A stretch of DNA of 64,000 nt from Bacteroidales bacterium (GTDB lineage Bacteria; Bacteroidota; Bacteroidia; Bacteroidales; JAGOPY01): assembly GCA_017991835.1 (NCBI GenBank), contig JAGOPY010000002.1:207562-271561 (forward strand), read 5' to 3'. Positions 43,354-51,232 of the stretch are shown here, piece after piece. Position 1 is the stretch's first letter. Each line of letters begins with the position of its first letter. The notes under the pieces are model-generated. The model was not told the origin of the DNA and did not search any database. It was given only the letters and a program-made list of their open reading frames with translations. The position numbers and the translations under genes were made by a program.

Positions 43354-43875
43354 CTACCAGGCAAAAGCATCGTCGTTCATCCACTGTCCCTGCACTTTAA
43401 GAACCTGTTCGATCACATCGCGGGCACAACCTTCGCCGCCTTTGTAATGAGAAATGTAATGCGAAATGGATTTGATCTCTTCGGCTGCATCGGCCGGGCA
43501 TGCTGCCACACCGCAATATTTCATCGCATGGTAGTCGGGAATATCGTCGCCCAGGTAGAGGACGTTTTCCGGTTCCAGGCCGTTCTCCTCCAAAAATTTC
43601 CTGAGTGTCTCCAGTTTATGCTCGATTCCCAGAAAAACATGCTGCACCCTTAACATCCGGAACCGGTTTGACATCGATTTTGATCTTCCGCCGGAGATAA
43701 TTACTACCTGGTAACCCTTTTTTACCGCCAGCTGAATGGCATATCCATCCCTTACATTGGCCGTTCGCAGCGGTTCCCCTTCGTCGAGAAGGATGACCGT
43801 GCCGTCGGTCAGGGTTCCATCATAATCGAATACAAAAGCTTTAATATGCCGGAGCAGTTCTTTATAGTTTTTCAT
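43354..43875 (-). CDS. kdsC: KdsC-type HAD phosphatase (Kdo-8-phosphate phosphatase)
   Basis: KdsC removes phosphate from Kdo-8-P before KdsB activation. The 173-residue HAD protein lacks a cap domain, as the class does. Motif I is FDYDGTLTDG with D17/D19, motif II is the ISGGRS threonine/serine segment, and motif IV is LGDDIPDY (near residue 107-113). It overlaps the DUF2520 gene by 14 bases upstream and leads to the prenyltransferase gene. Other C-type HAD phosphatases look alike; kdsB in the same window supports the assignment. Confidence 0.85.
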   Translation of the reverse strand: MKNYKELLRHIKAFVFDYDGTLTDGTVILLDEGEPLRTANVRDGYAIQLAVKKGYQVVIISGGRSKSMSNRFRMLRVQHVFLGIEHKLETLRKFLEENGLEPENVLYLGDDIPDYHAMKYCGVAACPADAAEEIKSISHYISHYKGGEGCARDVIEQVLKVQGQWMNDDAFAW

Positions 43876-44668
43876 GCTTATCAGGGCCTGAGTTTAAAAT
43901 ACTGTTGGTTATCAATTGATATATATCCCGCTGAAGGGGATTATCCCGCAGCATTTCGAGATGTTGCCGGATCACCTCCATATCGTGCCGGGCCGCCGGA
44001 CCTGTCTGTGCATCGGAGGGCAAGGCAGCGGTGGCCTTTATTGCGGTTTCATGAATCAACGGACGCAGGATATCGAACGGAAGGTTAACCGATTCGAGAA
44101 TGGATGCTGAAACTGAATACAGATGATTGACCAGGTTGGATGAAATGACCGCGGCCAGGTGAACCCTTTGCCGCGTCGGAGTGTCGGTTAAAACAACTTT
44201 ATGGCTGATCCTGCCGGCCAGGTTTTTCAGCATGATCCTGGTTTCGTTGCAGGAACCCTCTGTGAAAATCGGGATGGAACGGTAATCGGTATCTTTTCCG
44301 GAAGTGAGGGTCTGAACCGGCCAGATCACGCCGGTAAAAGCCGCTGTCCCTTCCAGGATGCCGAGCGGGGAGAAACCCGATGTGTGCACTAACAGATGAT
44401 CCTCCAGATTGAGGCTTATCGCCGCTTCCCGGATGTTGCTGTCCTGGACCGCCAGTATGTACAAGCCGGCATTTCGGTTGAGAAGGTTGGGGTCACCTAT
44501 ATAAGGTATACCAAATTTGCCGGACAGAAGAGCGGCAGTTTTTTCGTTTCGGGAATAGATTTGGGAGACGGAAATGCCAATGCCGGTAAAAGCGCATATT
44601 AAATGATAGGCAACATTTCCTGATCCGATAACGACAATATCCTGAATCTCTTTATCCAACCTTTTCAT
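43862..44668 (-). CDS. Rossmann-like plus DUF2520 dehydrogenase-like protein
   Basis: A 268-residue protein with an N-terminal NAD(P)-binding fold (VIGSGNVAYHLICAF, about 12-26) and the C-terminal helical DUF2520 domain (about 140-265, including HLAAVISSNLVNHLY). The layout resembles pyrroline-5-carboxylate and F420-dependent reductases, but no substrate is known for this group. It is the first gene of the kdsC-ubiA-maf operon. A -7 box (44674-44681) ends only five bases before the ATG, so it may be translated from a leaderless mRNA. Confidence 0.82.
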   Translation of the reverse strand: MKRLDKEIQDIVVIGSGNVAYHLICAFTGIGISVSQIYSRNEKTAALLSGKFGIPYIGDPNLLNRNAGLYILAVQDSNIREAAISLNLEDHLLVHTSGFSPLGILEGTAAFTGVIWPVQTLTSGKDTDYRSIPIFTEGSCNETRIMLKNLAGRISHKVVLTDTPTRQRVHLAAVISSNLVNHLYSVSASILESVNLPFDILRPLIHETAIKATAALPSDAQTGPAARHDMEVIRQHLEMLRDNPLQRDIYQLITNSILNSGPDKHEKL

Positions 44669-44673
44669 TCGTG

Positions 44674-44681
44674 CAAAATTA
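44674..44681 (-). promoter_or_regulatory. -7 promoter box of the DUF2520 operon, abutting the start codon
   Basis: The minus strand reads TAATTTTG, then five bases, then the ATG at 44668. It faces the merR box on the other strand at 44687-44694. Confidence 0.5.
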
Positions 44682-44686
44682 ACCGA

Positions 44687-44694
44687 TATATTTG
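44687..44694 (+). promoter_or_regulatory. Candidate -7 promoter box of the MerR/B12 gene
   Basis: TATATTTG points toward the regulator gene and lies about 100 bases before its ATG. A long leader would result; a closer, weaker box cannot be excluded. Confidence 0.35.
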
Positions 44695-44793
44695 ACCGGA
44701 TGGTTTGATTTCAGAAATTCTGCGTAATTTGCTTTGCATTAAAAGTGAACAAAATCATATTCGTATTGTTTATCCCGACGTATTCATCATTCC

Positions 44794-45678
44794 ATGGCGA
44801 ACTATAGCATTAAAGATCTTGAGAGAATAAGCGGCGTAAAAGCACATACCATCCGTATCTGGGAAAAGCGGTATGGCATCGTGGAGCCAAAGAGGACCGA
44901 CTCCAATATCCGCTATTATTGTGACCATGATGTGAAAAAGCTGATGAATGTCGCTATCCTGCTGAATCATGGCTATAAGATCTCCAAACTTGCCGGTCTC
45001 GATTGCAGCGAGATTTCCAAAAAGGTACTGGAAGTTTCGATGGTCGCCAATGGGTACGACAGCCAGATTGAGAACCTGGTCATCGCCATGATCGAACTGG
45101 ATGAATCCAGGTTCGAGAAACTGCTGAACCAGTCTATCATTAAAGACGGATTTGAAAATACAGTGTTCAAGGTGCTTTACCCTTTCTTTGAAAGAATTGG
45201 CGTGCTGTGGCAGGCCGGGAGCATCAATCCAGCGCACGAGCACTTCATTACTAACCTCGTTAAGCAGAAAATTTATGTCGCCATCGACAGTATTCCCGTG
45301 CCTGCCGGAGCCGAAGTCAGGAAATTTTTACTGTTCCTTCCCGAATGGGATCTGCATGAGTTAGGTCTTCTGGTTTACGACTATATCCTTAAAAGCCGGG
45401 GTTTTAAAGTCATCTACCTGGGCTCGAATGTGCCGGAGGAGGACGTTTATTCAGTGGCTGATTATCTGAAGCCCGATTACTTTCTGACTGCATTTGCCAA
45501 TGCTATTGAACCTGAAAAACTGGAATCATATATCAACAGGGTTGCCGGACGTTTTCCGGATTCGAAAATATTTATTACCGGTTTTCAGGCTCAGGCTATA
45601 CCGCCGGCATTCCCTCATAATGTAGTCCGGGTAAATTCGGCTCAGCAGTTTTCCTCCGAAATCCTTCCCCGTTTATAA
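44794..45678 (+). CDS. MerR-family regulator with B12-binding domain (CarH/LitR-like)
   Basis: A 294-residue transcription factor in three parts: an N-terminal MerR winged helix (about 1-70; YSIKDLERISGVKAHTIRIWEKRYG); a helical bundle (about 75-165) with the W-x9-EH motif (W139, E149, H150) that in CarH covers the upper face of adenosylcobalamin; and a Rossmann-like B12 domain (about 175-294) with DLHELG (D186, H188, G191), the DxHxxG motif whose His is the lower cobalt ligand. Having both motifs means B12 binding, and hence light sensing as in CarH, is likely; this is inference from the family. The ECF sigma gene follows after 210 bases in the same direction. No carotenoid genes are nearby. 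Confidence 0.88.
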   Translation: MANYSIKDLERISGVKAHTIRIWEKRYGIVEPKRTDSNIRYYCDHDVKKLMNVAILLNHGYKISKLAGLDCSEISKKVLEVSMVANGYDSQIENLVIAMIELDESRFEKLLNQSIIKDGFENTVFKVLYPFFERIGVLWQAGSINPAHEHFITNLVKQKIYVAIDSIPVPAGAEVRKFLLFLPEWDLHELGLLVYDYILKSRGFKVIYLGSNVPEEDVYSVADYLKPDYFLTAFANAIEPEKLESYINRVAGRFPDSKIFITGFQAQAIPPAFPHNVVRVNSAQQFSSEILPRL

Positions 45679-45815
45679 CTCTTTCTGTTAAACCTTATCG
45701 GCTGATATTTTAACATCGTTTAACAATTCTATTCAAATTCTAATTATTTTAAATACTTTATAGTATTGATTATCAATGCTAATAATATTCTTATTTAGAA
45801 TAATTCTTAAAAAAA

Positions 45816-45858
45816 TGTTAAAAAACTTGACAAGTGATCGTATTTATGTTTAACTTTG
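45816..45858 (+). promoter_or_regulatory. Promoter of the ECF sigma gene with overlapping inverted repeat (possible MerR operator)
   Basis: TTGACA (45827-45832) and the -7 box TAACTTTG (45851-45858) form a promoter with 21 bases between TTG and TAnn. The -33 part overlaps an imperfect inverted repeat, TGTTAA (45816-45821), five bases, TTGACA. A repeat at this place could be the operator of the MerR/B12 protein encoded just upstream; that link is inferred from position only. Confidence 0.5.
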
Positions 45859-45888
45859 TCGCATAATAATTAAACAAATATACGAGCC

Positions 45889-46395
45889 ATGACAGTAATA
45901 GAATTCAATTATAAGCTTCTCAGCATGCAGAGTTATCTTCAGTACTTTGCTAAAAAGCTGACCAACAATGAGGAAGATGCTAACGACCTGGTTCAGGAAA
46001 CGAATTATAAAGCCTTATTGTTTCGTGAAAAATATGTGCATCATACCAATTTCAAAGCCTGGTTGTTCACTATTATGAAGAATGTGTTCATCAACAACTA
46101 CAGGCGGACGAAAAAAGCGCGGACTTTTATCGATAACACGGATAACCTGCACTATATACATCAGCACATTGATGTGCATCCTGTAACACCCGATTCCGAA
46201 CTTCGCGAGAAAGAGGTAAGAAAAGCCGTCAGCCAACTCGAAGACGAGCAAAGGATTCCGTTCGAAATGCACACGCAGGGTTTTAAATACAAGGAGATTG
46301 CCGAAGAACTCGATATTTCGATCGGCACAGTGAAAAGCAGGATATTCTTTGGCAGAAAGAAGCTGATGGACAAGCTCGAGGGGTACGGGAATTAG
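45889..46395 (+). CDS. ECF-type RNA polymerase sigma factor
   Basis: A 168-residue sigma factor with region 2 (about 10-75; EDANDLVQETNYKAL and FKAWLFTIMKNVFINNYRR) and region 4 (about 105-160; LEDEQRIPFEMHTQGFKYKEIAEELDISIGTVKSR split over two helices). This very conserved short ECF type is widespread in Bacteroidota. It has a clear promoter and follows the MerR/B12 gene, recalling the light-regulated LitR-sigma pairs of other phyla and the merR-sigma-crtB-crtI clusters of flavobacteria. No anti-sigma gene is adjacent. A regulon cannot be read from the window. Confidence 0.9.
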   Translation: MTVIEFNYKLLSMQSYLQYFAKKLTNNEEDANDLVQETNYKALLFREKYVHHTNFKAWLFTIMKNVFINNYRRTKKARTFIDNTDNLHYIHQHIDVHPVTPDSELREKEVRKAVSQLEDEQRIPFEMHTQGFKYKEIAEELDISIGTVKSRIFFGRKKLMDKLEGYGN

Positions 46396-46415
46396 GGAAA
46401 AGGGAACGTTTTTGG

Positions 46416-46943
46416 CTAGAGTAGCCCGGTTACTTCTGATTTAAGTTGGTCTATTGCTTTCTGAACCGGGTTGTGTTCCATTTCAGACCACCTTTCCAAA
46501 ATGATTCGGGCCAGTTCACTACTGGGTGAGCTGGCTTCTGTTTGTGAGGCGGAAGAATTGATCAGATGAATGACCGCTTCTTTGGCCGACTTTACCATAA
46601 CCCAGCTATCCTGGGAAATATAAAGCTGCTGGGCTGCATTATGCTCAAACTCCTCCCGGATGTTTCTCACCAAAACCAGCTGAAGCCCGAAGCTTGTCAT
46701 ACCTGGTTCCAATGCCCTGTTGATCGCCTGCGCCGGAGCCATCCGCTCCAGAAGAAGAATAAATCTTTCATAAGCCTGAAGCCGAATGGGTAAAACAATA
46801 GCCGAATTGTCAGGACCGGCCTTAGCCATCCTCTTCCTTTCCTCATTTTCCATGTAAGCTTTTACCGCCATTCTAACCGCCAGGAAGACAACCACCGACG
46901 GCAAAACGAACTTCAGGATCCATGATAAAATTGTCAGCGCCAT
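46416..46943 (-). CDS. Conserved membrane-anchored protein of unknown function
   Basis: A 175-residue protein with one N-terminal transmembrane helix (about 5-25), then a charged helical cytoplasmic domain. The segment RLQAYERFILLLERMAP (about 53-69) and the repeated Asn/Glu helices NIREEFEHNAAQQLYIS are typical of a Bacteroidota family of unknown role. It is convergent with the sigma-factor gene. No motif suggests an enzyme. Confidence 0.75.
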   Translation of the reverse strand: MALTILSWILKFVLPSVVVFLAVRMAVKAYMENEERKRMAKAGPDNSAIVLPIRLQAYERFILLLERMAPAQAINRALEPGMTSFGLQLVLVRNIREEFEHNAAQQLYISQDSWVMVKSAKEAVIHLINSSASQTEASSPSSELARIILERWSEMEHNPVQKAIDQLKSEVTGLL

Positions 46944-46986
46944 ATCTAAAAAATATTTGCAAAGATAGTAATCTGTTGTTTCTGAG

Positions 46987-47055
46987 TTCCAGGTTCCAGG
47001 TTCCGGGTTCCAGGTTCAAGAGTTCAAGAGTTCCAAATTTCCAAATTTCCAAATT
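46987..47055. repeat. Degenerate 7-8 bp tandem repeats (TTCCAGG and TTTCCAAA types)
   Basis: Four units of TTCCAGG type in 7-base register (46987-47014) pass into TTCAAGA-like units and then 8-base TTTCCAAA units up to 47055. The array lies upstream of the aminotransferase promoter. No coding function is visible. Confidence 0.8.
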
Positions 47056-47106
47056 ACTATTCCCTTTTCCCTTTCCGTCGATAATACGTTGTTAAGGATA
47101 ATTTTC

Positions 47107-47114
47107 TATTTTTG
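47107..47114 (+). promoter_or_regulatory. -7 promoter box of the aminotransferase gene
   Basis: TATTTTTG lies 26 bases before the ATG at 47141, just downstream of the tandem repeats. Confidence 0.5.
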
Positions 47115-47140
47115 TGAATCTTTTAACAATGAAATGATCT

Positions 47141-48343
47141 ATGGAACTTGTTGCACAACGTATACTGAATCTATCTGAGTCGGAAACCCTGGCTATGACG
47201 CGCCGAAGCCGGGAACTGGCAGCCGAGGGCATTGATGTGATCAACCTGAGTATCGGCGAACCTGATTTCAATACCCCGGAGCCTATCAAACAGGCGGCCA
47301 TTAAAGCAATTCACGATAATAAAACACATTATCCGCCGGTACCCGGCTATATCGAATTGAGAAAAGCCATCTGCCATAAACTGAAAAGAGATAATAACCT
47401 TGACTTTACCCCCGAACAGATCGTTGTATCGACCGGTGCAAAGCATTCCATTGCCAATGTCATCATCAGTCTGGTCAATGCCGGGGAAGAGGTAGTCCTT
47501 CCTGCCCCTTACTGGGTCTCTTACAAAGAAATGGTGAAACTGGCACGGGGAGTGGCCGTTTTTGTCCCCGCTACGGTAGAGACCGATTTTAAGATCACGC
47601 CTGAACAGCTGGAAGCCGCCATTACACCTAAAACCAAGGTGGTCCTGTACAGCAGCCCCTGTAATCCTACCGGAAGCGTATATTCCAGGGAGGAGCTGGA
47701 AGCGCTGGCAAGGGTTGTCGCACGCCATCCGCAGGTAGTGATCATCTCCGATGAGATTTACGAGCTTATCAATTTCGACTGCAAGCACGAGAGCATAGCC
47801 CAGTTTGATTTTATCCGCAACCAGGTAGTGGTGGTGAATGGGGTTTCCAAAGGGTTTGCGATGACCGGATGGCGCCTGGGGTACCTGGCCGCTCCTTTGT
47901 GGATTGCGAAAGCCTGTGACAAGCTCCAGGGCCAGATGACCTCGGCCACCAGTTCCATTTCACAATATGCCGCTATCGAAGCGATGCTGACCGAACCCGG
48001 CAAATCGCCCGATATCCGCGATATGGTCTTTACTTTCCGGCAGCGAAGGAATAAAATGCTGGACTTGCTCAAAACGATTCCGGGCCTGGTGACGAATGTG
48101 CCGAAAGGCGCCTTCTATTTTTTCCCCGATGTTACCTTCTATTTTGGAAAGAAATATGGCGAGCGGACCATCAGCAATGCCTGTGACCTGGCCAATTACC
48201 TCCTTGAAGTGGGCCATGTAGCCCTGGTGCCCGGTGACGCATTCGGTAACCCGGACTGCATCAGGATTTCCTATGCCACTTCGATGGAACTGCTTACCGA
48301 AGCAGTTGAAAGAATGAAGAAAGCCTTATCGGAACTTAAATAG
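47141..48343 (+). CDS. Class I PLP-dependent aminotransferase (aspartate aminotransferase type)
   Basis: A 400-residue aminotransferase of fold type I. The PLP lysine is K237 in NGVSKGFAMTGWRLGY; the SDEIYE segment (about 205) and NPTGSVYS (about 172) support the AspB/AspC type Igamma subgroup. It would move the amino group between aspartate or an aromatic amino acid and 2-oxoglutarate. The heptose kinase gene starts 21 bases later, so they may be co-transcribed, though the functions are separate. Confidence 0.92.
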   Translation: MELVAQRILNLSESETLAMTRRSRELAAEGIDVINLSIGEPDFNTPEPIKQAAIKAIHDNKTHYPPVPGYIELRKAICHKLKRDNNLDFTPEQIVVSTGAKHSIANVIISLVNAGEEVVLPAPYWVSYKEMVKLARGVAVFVPATVETDFKITPEQLEAAITPKTKVVLYSSPCNPTGSVYSREELEALARVVARHPQVVIISDEIYELINFDCKHESIAQFDFIRNQVVVVNGVSKGFAMTGWRLGYLAAPLWIAKACDKLQGQMTSATSSISQYAAIEAMLTEPGKSPDIRDMVFTFRQRRNKMLDLLKTIPGLVTNVPKGAFYFFPDVTFYFGKKYGERTISNACDLANYLLEVGHVALVPGDAFGNPDCIRISYATSMELLTEAVERMKKALSELK

Positions 48344-48364
48344 GGTTCAGCCGTAAAAGGTATT

Positions 48365-49372
48365 ATGGCAGTTCATGATTTCCATGCGATATTCAGCGAC
48401 TTTCAGAAAATGAAAGTGATCGTCATCGGTGATGTCATGATCGACTCTTACATTCTCGGCCGTGTTGACCGGATCTCTCCCGAAGCGCCTGTGCCGGTCG
48501 TTACAGTGGAAAAGCGCTACGACCGGCTTGGAGGCGCCGCCAATGTTGCATTGAATATAAAAGCCCTGGGAGCGGAACCGCTATTATATTCGGTCATTGG
48601 GATCGATGAAAGGGGAGCGCTTTTCCGGAAAATGATTGAGGATGAGGGTATTTCGGTTTCCGGAATTATATCCTGCAACACCAGGATCACCACCTCCAAG
48701 TCACGCATCCTCGGAAATAATTTTCAGATGCTCAGGGTGGATGAAGAGGTGACGGACGACCTGACCCCGGAGTATGAGGAACGACTGCTAAATACCCTTT
48801 CAGAAGCAATCTTAAAAGGCAATGTTAATGCCATTATCCTTCAGGATTACAACAAAGGGGTATTAACGCCAAAAGTAATTCATGAGACCCTGTCGCTGGC
48901 CGCGAGCCGGAATGTTCCGGTGGCTGTGGATCCCAAGAAGAAGAATTTTTTGCTTTACAGGAATGCGGACCTGTTCAAGCCTAACCTGAAAGAGCTCAGG
49001 GACGGGCTGGGCCTGGAAATGGCTGCAGCAGAGGCGGATCAACTCAAACAGGCATCAGAATGGCTGCACAACAGGCAGGGAATAAAAACCGTCCTGGTCA
49101 CCCTGTCGGAGAGGGGAGTCTTTATCAGCCGGAAAAACGGGGACGAGCCCTTTGAACAAATGATCATGCCGGCCTATGTCAGGAAGATCTCCGATGTCTC
49201 CGGCGCCGGCGATACGGTAATCAGCGTGGCGGCCCTGGCGCTGGCAGCAGGCCTGGAACCCGGGCTGCTGGCCGGACTGGCGAACCTGGCAGGAGGGCTG
49301 GTCTGTGAAGAGGTTGGCGTTCACCCGGTTAACCGTGCACGCCTCCTTTCCGAGGCCCGGCTTCTCCTCTGA
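48365..49372 (+). CDS. PfkB family heptose-7-phosphate kinase (HldE kinase domain)
   Basis: A 335-residue ribokinase-fold enzyme matching the kinase half of HldE/RfaE (D-glycero-beta-D-manno-heptose-7-phosphate 1-kinase). The start segment VIGDVMIDSYILGRVDRISPEAPVPV and GGAANVALNIKALGA are diagnostic, and GAGDTVIS near the end is the catalytic motif. The nucleotidyltransferase half is absent, so it must act with a separate enzyme. It lies upstream of porT in the direction of transcription. Confidence 0.9.
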   Translation: MAVHDFHAIFSDFQKMKVIVIGDVMIDSYILGRVDRISPEAPVPVVTVEKRYDRLGGAANVALNIKALGAEPLLYSVIGIDERGALFRKMIEDEGISVSGIISCNTRITTSKSRILGNNFQMLRVDEEVTDDLTPEYEERLLNTLSEAILKGNVNAIILQDYNKGVLTPKVIHETLSLAASRNVPVAVDPKKKNFLLYRNADLFKPNLKELRDGLGLEMAAAEADQLKQASEWLHNRQGIKTVLVTLSERGVFISRKNGDEPFEQMIMPAYVRKISDVSGAGDTVISVAALALAAGLEPGLLAGLANLAGGLVCEEVGVHPVNRARLLSEARLLL

Positions 49373-49417
49373 ACCTTTTCCGTTGAACGGTATGCTTTCC
49401 GTCTTCAAAGTTTTCAT

Positions 49418-49435
49418 TAAGTTTGCACCCTCAAA
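49418..49435 (+). promoter_or_regulatory. -7 box and start region of the porT promoter
   Basis: TAAGTTTG (49418-49425) is followed by GCACCCTCAAA, the same initial sequence found at the tRNA-Glu promoter. It lies 49 bases before the porT start. Confidence 0.55.
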
Positions 49436-49483
49436 ATAAAGCAGGTTTCCAGTCGTTACTTTTTAAATTTAATCCGGATAGAG

Positions 49484-50251
49484 TTGAGAAAGGTTGTTTG
49501 CTTCATAATACTGATCGTTCTTCTCACAGATGCTGTTATTTCCCGGGGTCAGGGCCAGGTGACCAATCTGCCTAAATACGACCATGCCGATTACCATTTT
49601 GGTTTTACTATCGGTATGAACCAGATGTTGTTCGATGTTAAGCCTTCCGATGACCTGAATACCCGGTTCTATTATGAATCGCTCAGTCAAACGGGAGAGT
49701 TGATAGCCGATTCGGCTACCGTCCTTGGAGTGAACGGTACACCCACTTTTGGATTCAACATCGGCATCGTCGGGGATAAAAGACTCGGACGCTATTTTAA
49801 TGTCCGTTTTGTCCCTGCACTTGTTTTCGGCGAACGTTACCTTAATTACAGTGTGAGAGCCTGGGCGAACGGCGAGGAAAAGCTGGTGGATATAAAGAAG
49901 AATATCGGATCGGTTTTCATCGATTTTCCTTTTACCATCAAATACAAATCCAAAAGGCATAATAACTATCTCGCCTACCTCCTGGCCGGGGGGAAATACA
50001 CGCTCGACATTGCTTCCAATGCCAAGAAAAAGGATTCCAACGGACAGGTGGTAGTCAAGCTGAACAAGCATGATATCTATGCTATCGTCGGTGTAGGTTT
50101 TGATTTTTACAATCCCTGGTTCAAGATGGGAGTGGAGTTAAAGATGTCGTACGGGTTACTGGATGTTTTAAAGGATGATAAAACCTTTTTCACACAGAGC
50201 ATCGATAAAATAAATTCCAAAGTATTCGAACTGGGAGTTACCTTTGAATAA
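49484..50251 (+). CDS. porT: Type IX secretion system outer-membrane protein PorT
   Basis: PorT is a beta-barrel component needed for type IX secretion of CTD-bearing proteins. The 255-residue product starts with TTG (no usable ATG exists before the signal peptide), has a signal peptide of about 23 residues, then NLPKYDHADYHFGFTIGMNQM and the family's strand series, including LGRYFNVRFVPALVFGERYL and YLLAGGKYTLDIAS, ending with an aromatic C-terminal strand (ELGVTFE). It supplies the machinery for the T9SS cargo proteins in this window. A hypothetical gene follows after 17 bases. Confidence 0.9.
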   Translation: MRKVVCFIILIVLLTDAVISRGQGQVTNLPKYDHADYHFGFTIGMNQMLFDVKPSDDLNTRFYYESLSQTGELIADSATVLGVNGTPTFGFNIGIVGDKRLGRYFNVRFVPALVFGERYLNYSVRAWANGEEKLVDIKKNIGSVFIDFPFTIKYKSKRHNNYLAYLLAGGKYTLDIASNAKKKDSNGQVVVKLNKHDIYAIVGVGFDFYNPWFKMGVELKMSYGLLDVLKDDKTFFTQSIDKINSKVFELGVTFE

Positions 50252-50268
50252 CCAAAATCTTATGTGCC

Positions 50269-50949
50269 ATGTCACCATTACAGAATGCCGGACTTTACCA
50301 GATTGTCAACAGCAAAGGCAAGCTCAAAAAGAGTGTTTACCAAAATACGCTCGAATCGCTTAACCTGATCAAGAAGACTATCGGGGAGATGCTGGAGGAT
50401 TACCGGCGGGAATTTGCAAAAGATCCTGAGGCTATCCCGTTCGTTGTCAAAGATATGGGAGAATTCGAGATCCACCTGCAATTTGCCGGTGATGTCCTGA
50501 TCTTCAACATGCATACCAATGTTTTCGAATTTTCGAGGTATCATGATGTGATGTCGACCTCTTACATCCGGGAAGACAAAGCAAGGTCGTACTGTGGCAT
50601 TATCAATATTTACAATTTCCTGGCCGATTCATTTAAATACGACCGGGCCAATGATATCGGCTATCTTATCGGGAGGATTTTTATCAATAAGGATAAGAGC
50701 TATTTCATTGAGGGCAAGCGGGAAGTCGGGCTTCTGTACAATAATTTCGGCCAGGAGAAGCTGGATGAGACCGCTGTCCGGAAGGTCGTCGAATCGGCCG
50801 TTTTATACACCATTAATTTCGATTTGCTGACGCCTCCGTTCGATTCCGTGAAAGAAATTTCCCTTTCGGAGATGAAATCGATCGCCGGCAGCCAGACGCT
50901 TAAAACCGGTAAACGATTGGGTTTCAAGTTTCAGGCCGACCGCGATTAA
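50269..50949 (+). CDS. Conserved hypothetical protein downstream of porT
   Basis: Unrecognised as to function. The 226-residue protein is soluble, with mixed helix and sheet and no signal peptide or known catalytic motif. The N-terminal helix (about 20-45) precedes a conserved core around DMGEFEIHLQFAGDVLIFNMHTN (split by strands) and INIYNFLADSFKYDRANDIGYLIGRIFINK. It probably shares the porT transcript (17-base gap). Similar proteins occur next to envelope genes in other Bacteroidota, which does not establish a role. Confidence 0.75.
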   Translation: MSPLQNAGLYQIVNSKGKLKKSVYQNTLESLNLIKKTIGEMLEDYRREFAKDPEAIPFVVKDMGEFEIHLQFAGDVLIFNMHTNVFEFSRYHDVMSTSYIREDKARSYCGIINIYNFLADSFKYDRANDIGYLIGRIFINKDKSYFIEGKREVGLLYNNFGQEKLDETAVRKVVESAVLYTINFDLLTPPFDSVKEISLSEMKSIAGSQTLKTGKRLGFKFQADRD

Positions 50950-50976
50950 GAAAAGTAAAGATTTTTTTCAAAGTGT

Positions 50977-51007
50977 TTTGCAGGATAAAAAAATCTTGCT
51001 ATTTTTG
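50977..51007 (+). promoter_or_regulatory. Promoter of tRNA-Glu (TTTG-N19-TATTTTTG)
   Basis: TTTG (50977-50980), 19 bases, then TATTTTTG (51000-51007) is an exact match to the Bacteroidota consensus layout. The tRNA begins 14 bases later. Confidence 0.8.
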
Positions 51008-51021
51008 CACCCTCAAATTTT

Positions 51022-51098
51022 GGCCCGTTCGTCTAGGTGGTTAGGACGCCAGGTTTTCATCCTGGAAATCAGGGGTTCGAATCCCCTACGGGCTACCA
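51022..51098 (+). tRNA. tRNA-Glu (UUC anticodon)
   Basis: The cloverleaf folds completely: a 7-bp acceptor stem GGCCCGT with ACGGGCT (one G-U pair), D stem GTC/GAC, anticodon stem CCAGG/CCTGG with loop TTTTCAT (anticodon TTC), and a T arm with GGTTCGAATCC. The 3' CCA (51096-51098) is encoded. A strong terminator follows directly. Confidence 0.97.
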
Positions 51099-51100
51099 GG

Positions 51101-51124
51101 GCCGGTCACATACCGGCTTTTTTT
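51101..51124 (+). terminator. Intrinsic terminator after tRNA-Glu
   Basis: Six-base stem GCCGGT/ACCGGC with a CACAT loop and a run of seven T follows the tRNA by two bases. Confidence 0.9.
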
Positions 51125-51232
51125 ATTTCGGCCGTACCCTTACCAGAAAATTTTACCGGTTTTCCCCATTTTTTGTTGATGATTATTTATCCGAATTTTG
51201 TAAATTGTCGTTGAATTTAACCCCGACCAAAA

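Noticed and set aside
46416..46943. Anti-sigma factor partner for the sigma gene at 45889
   Set aside because: It lies on the opposite strand and its topology (one helix, no periplasmic or zinc domain) does not support that.
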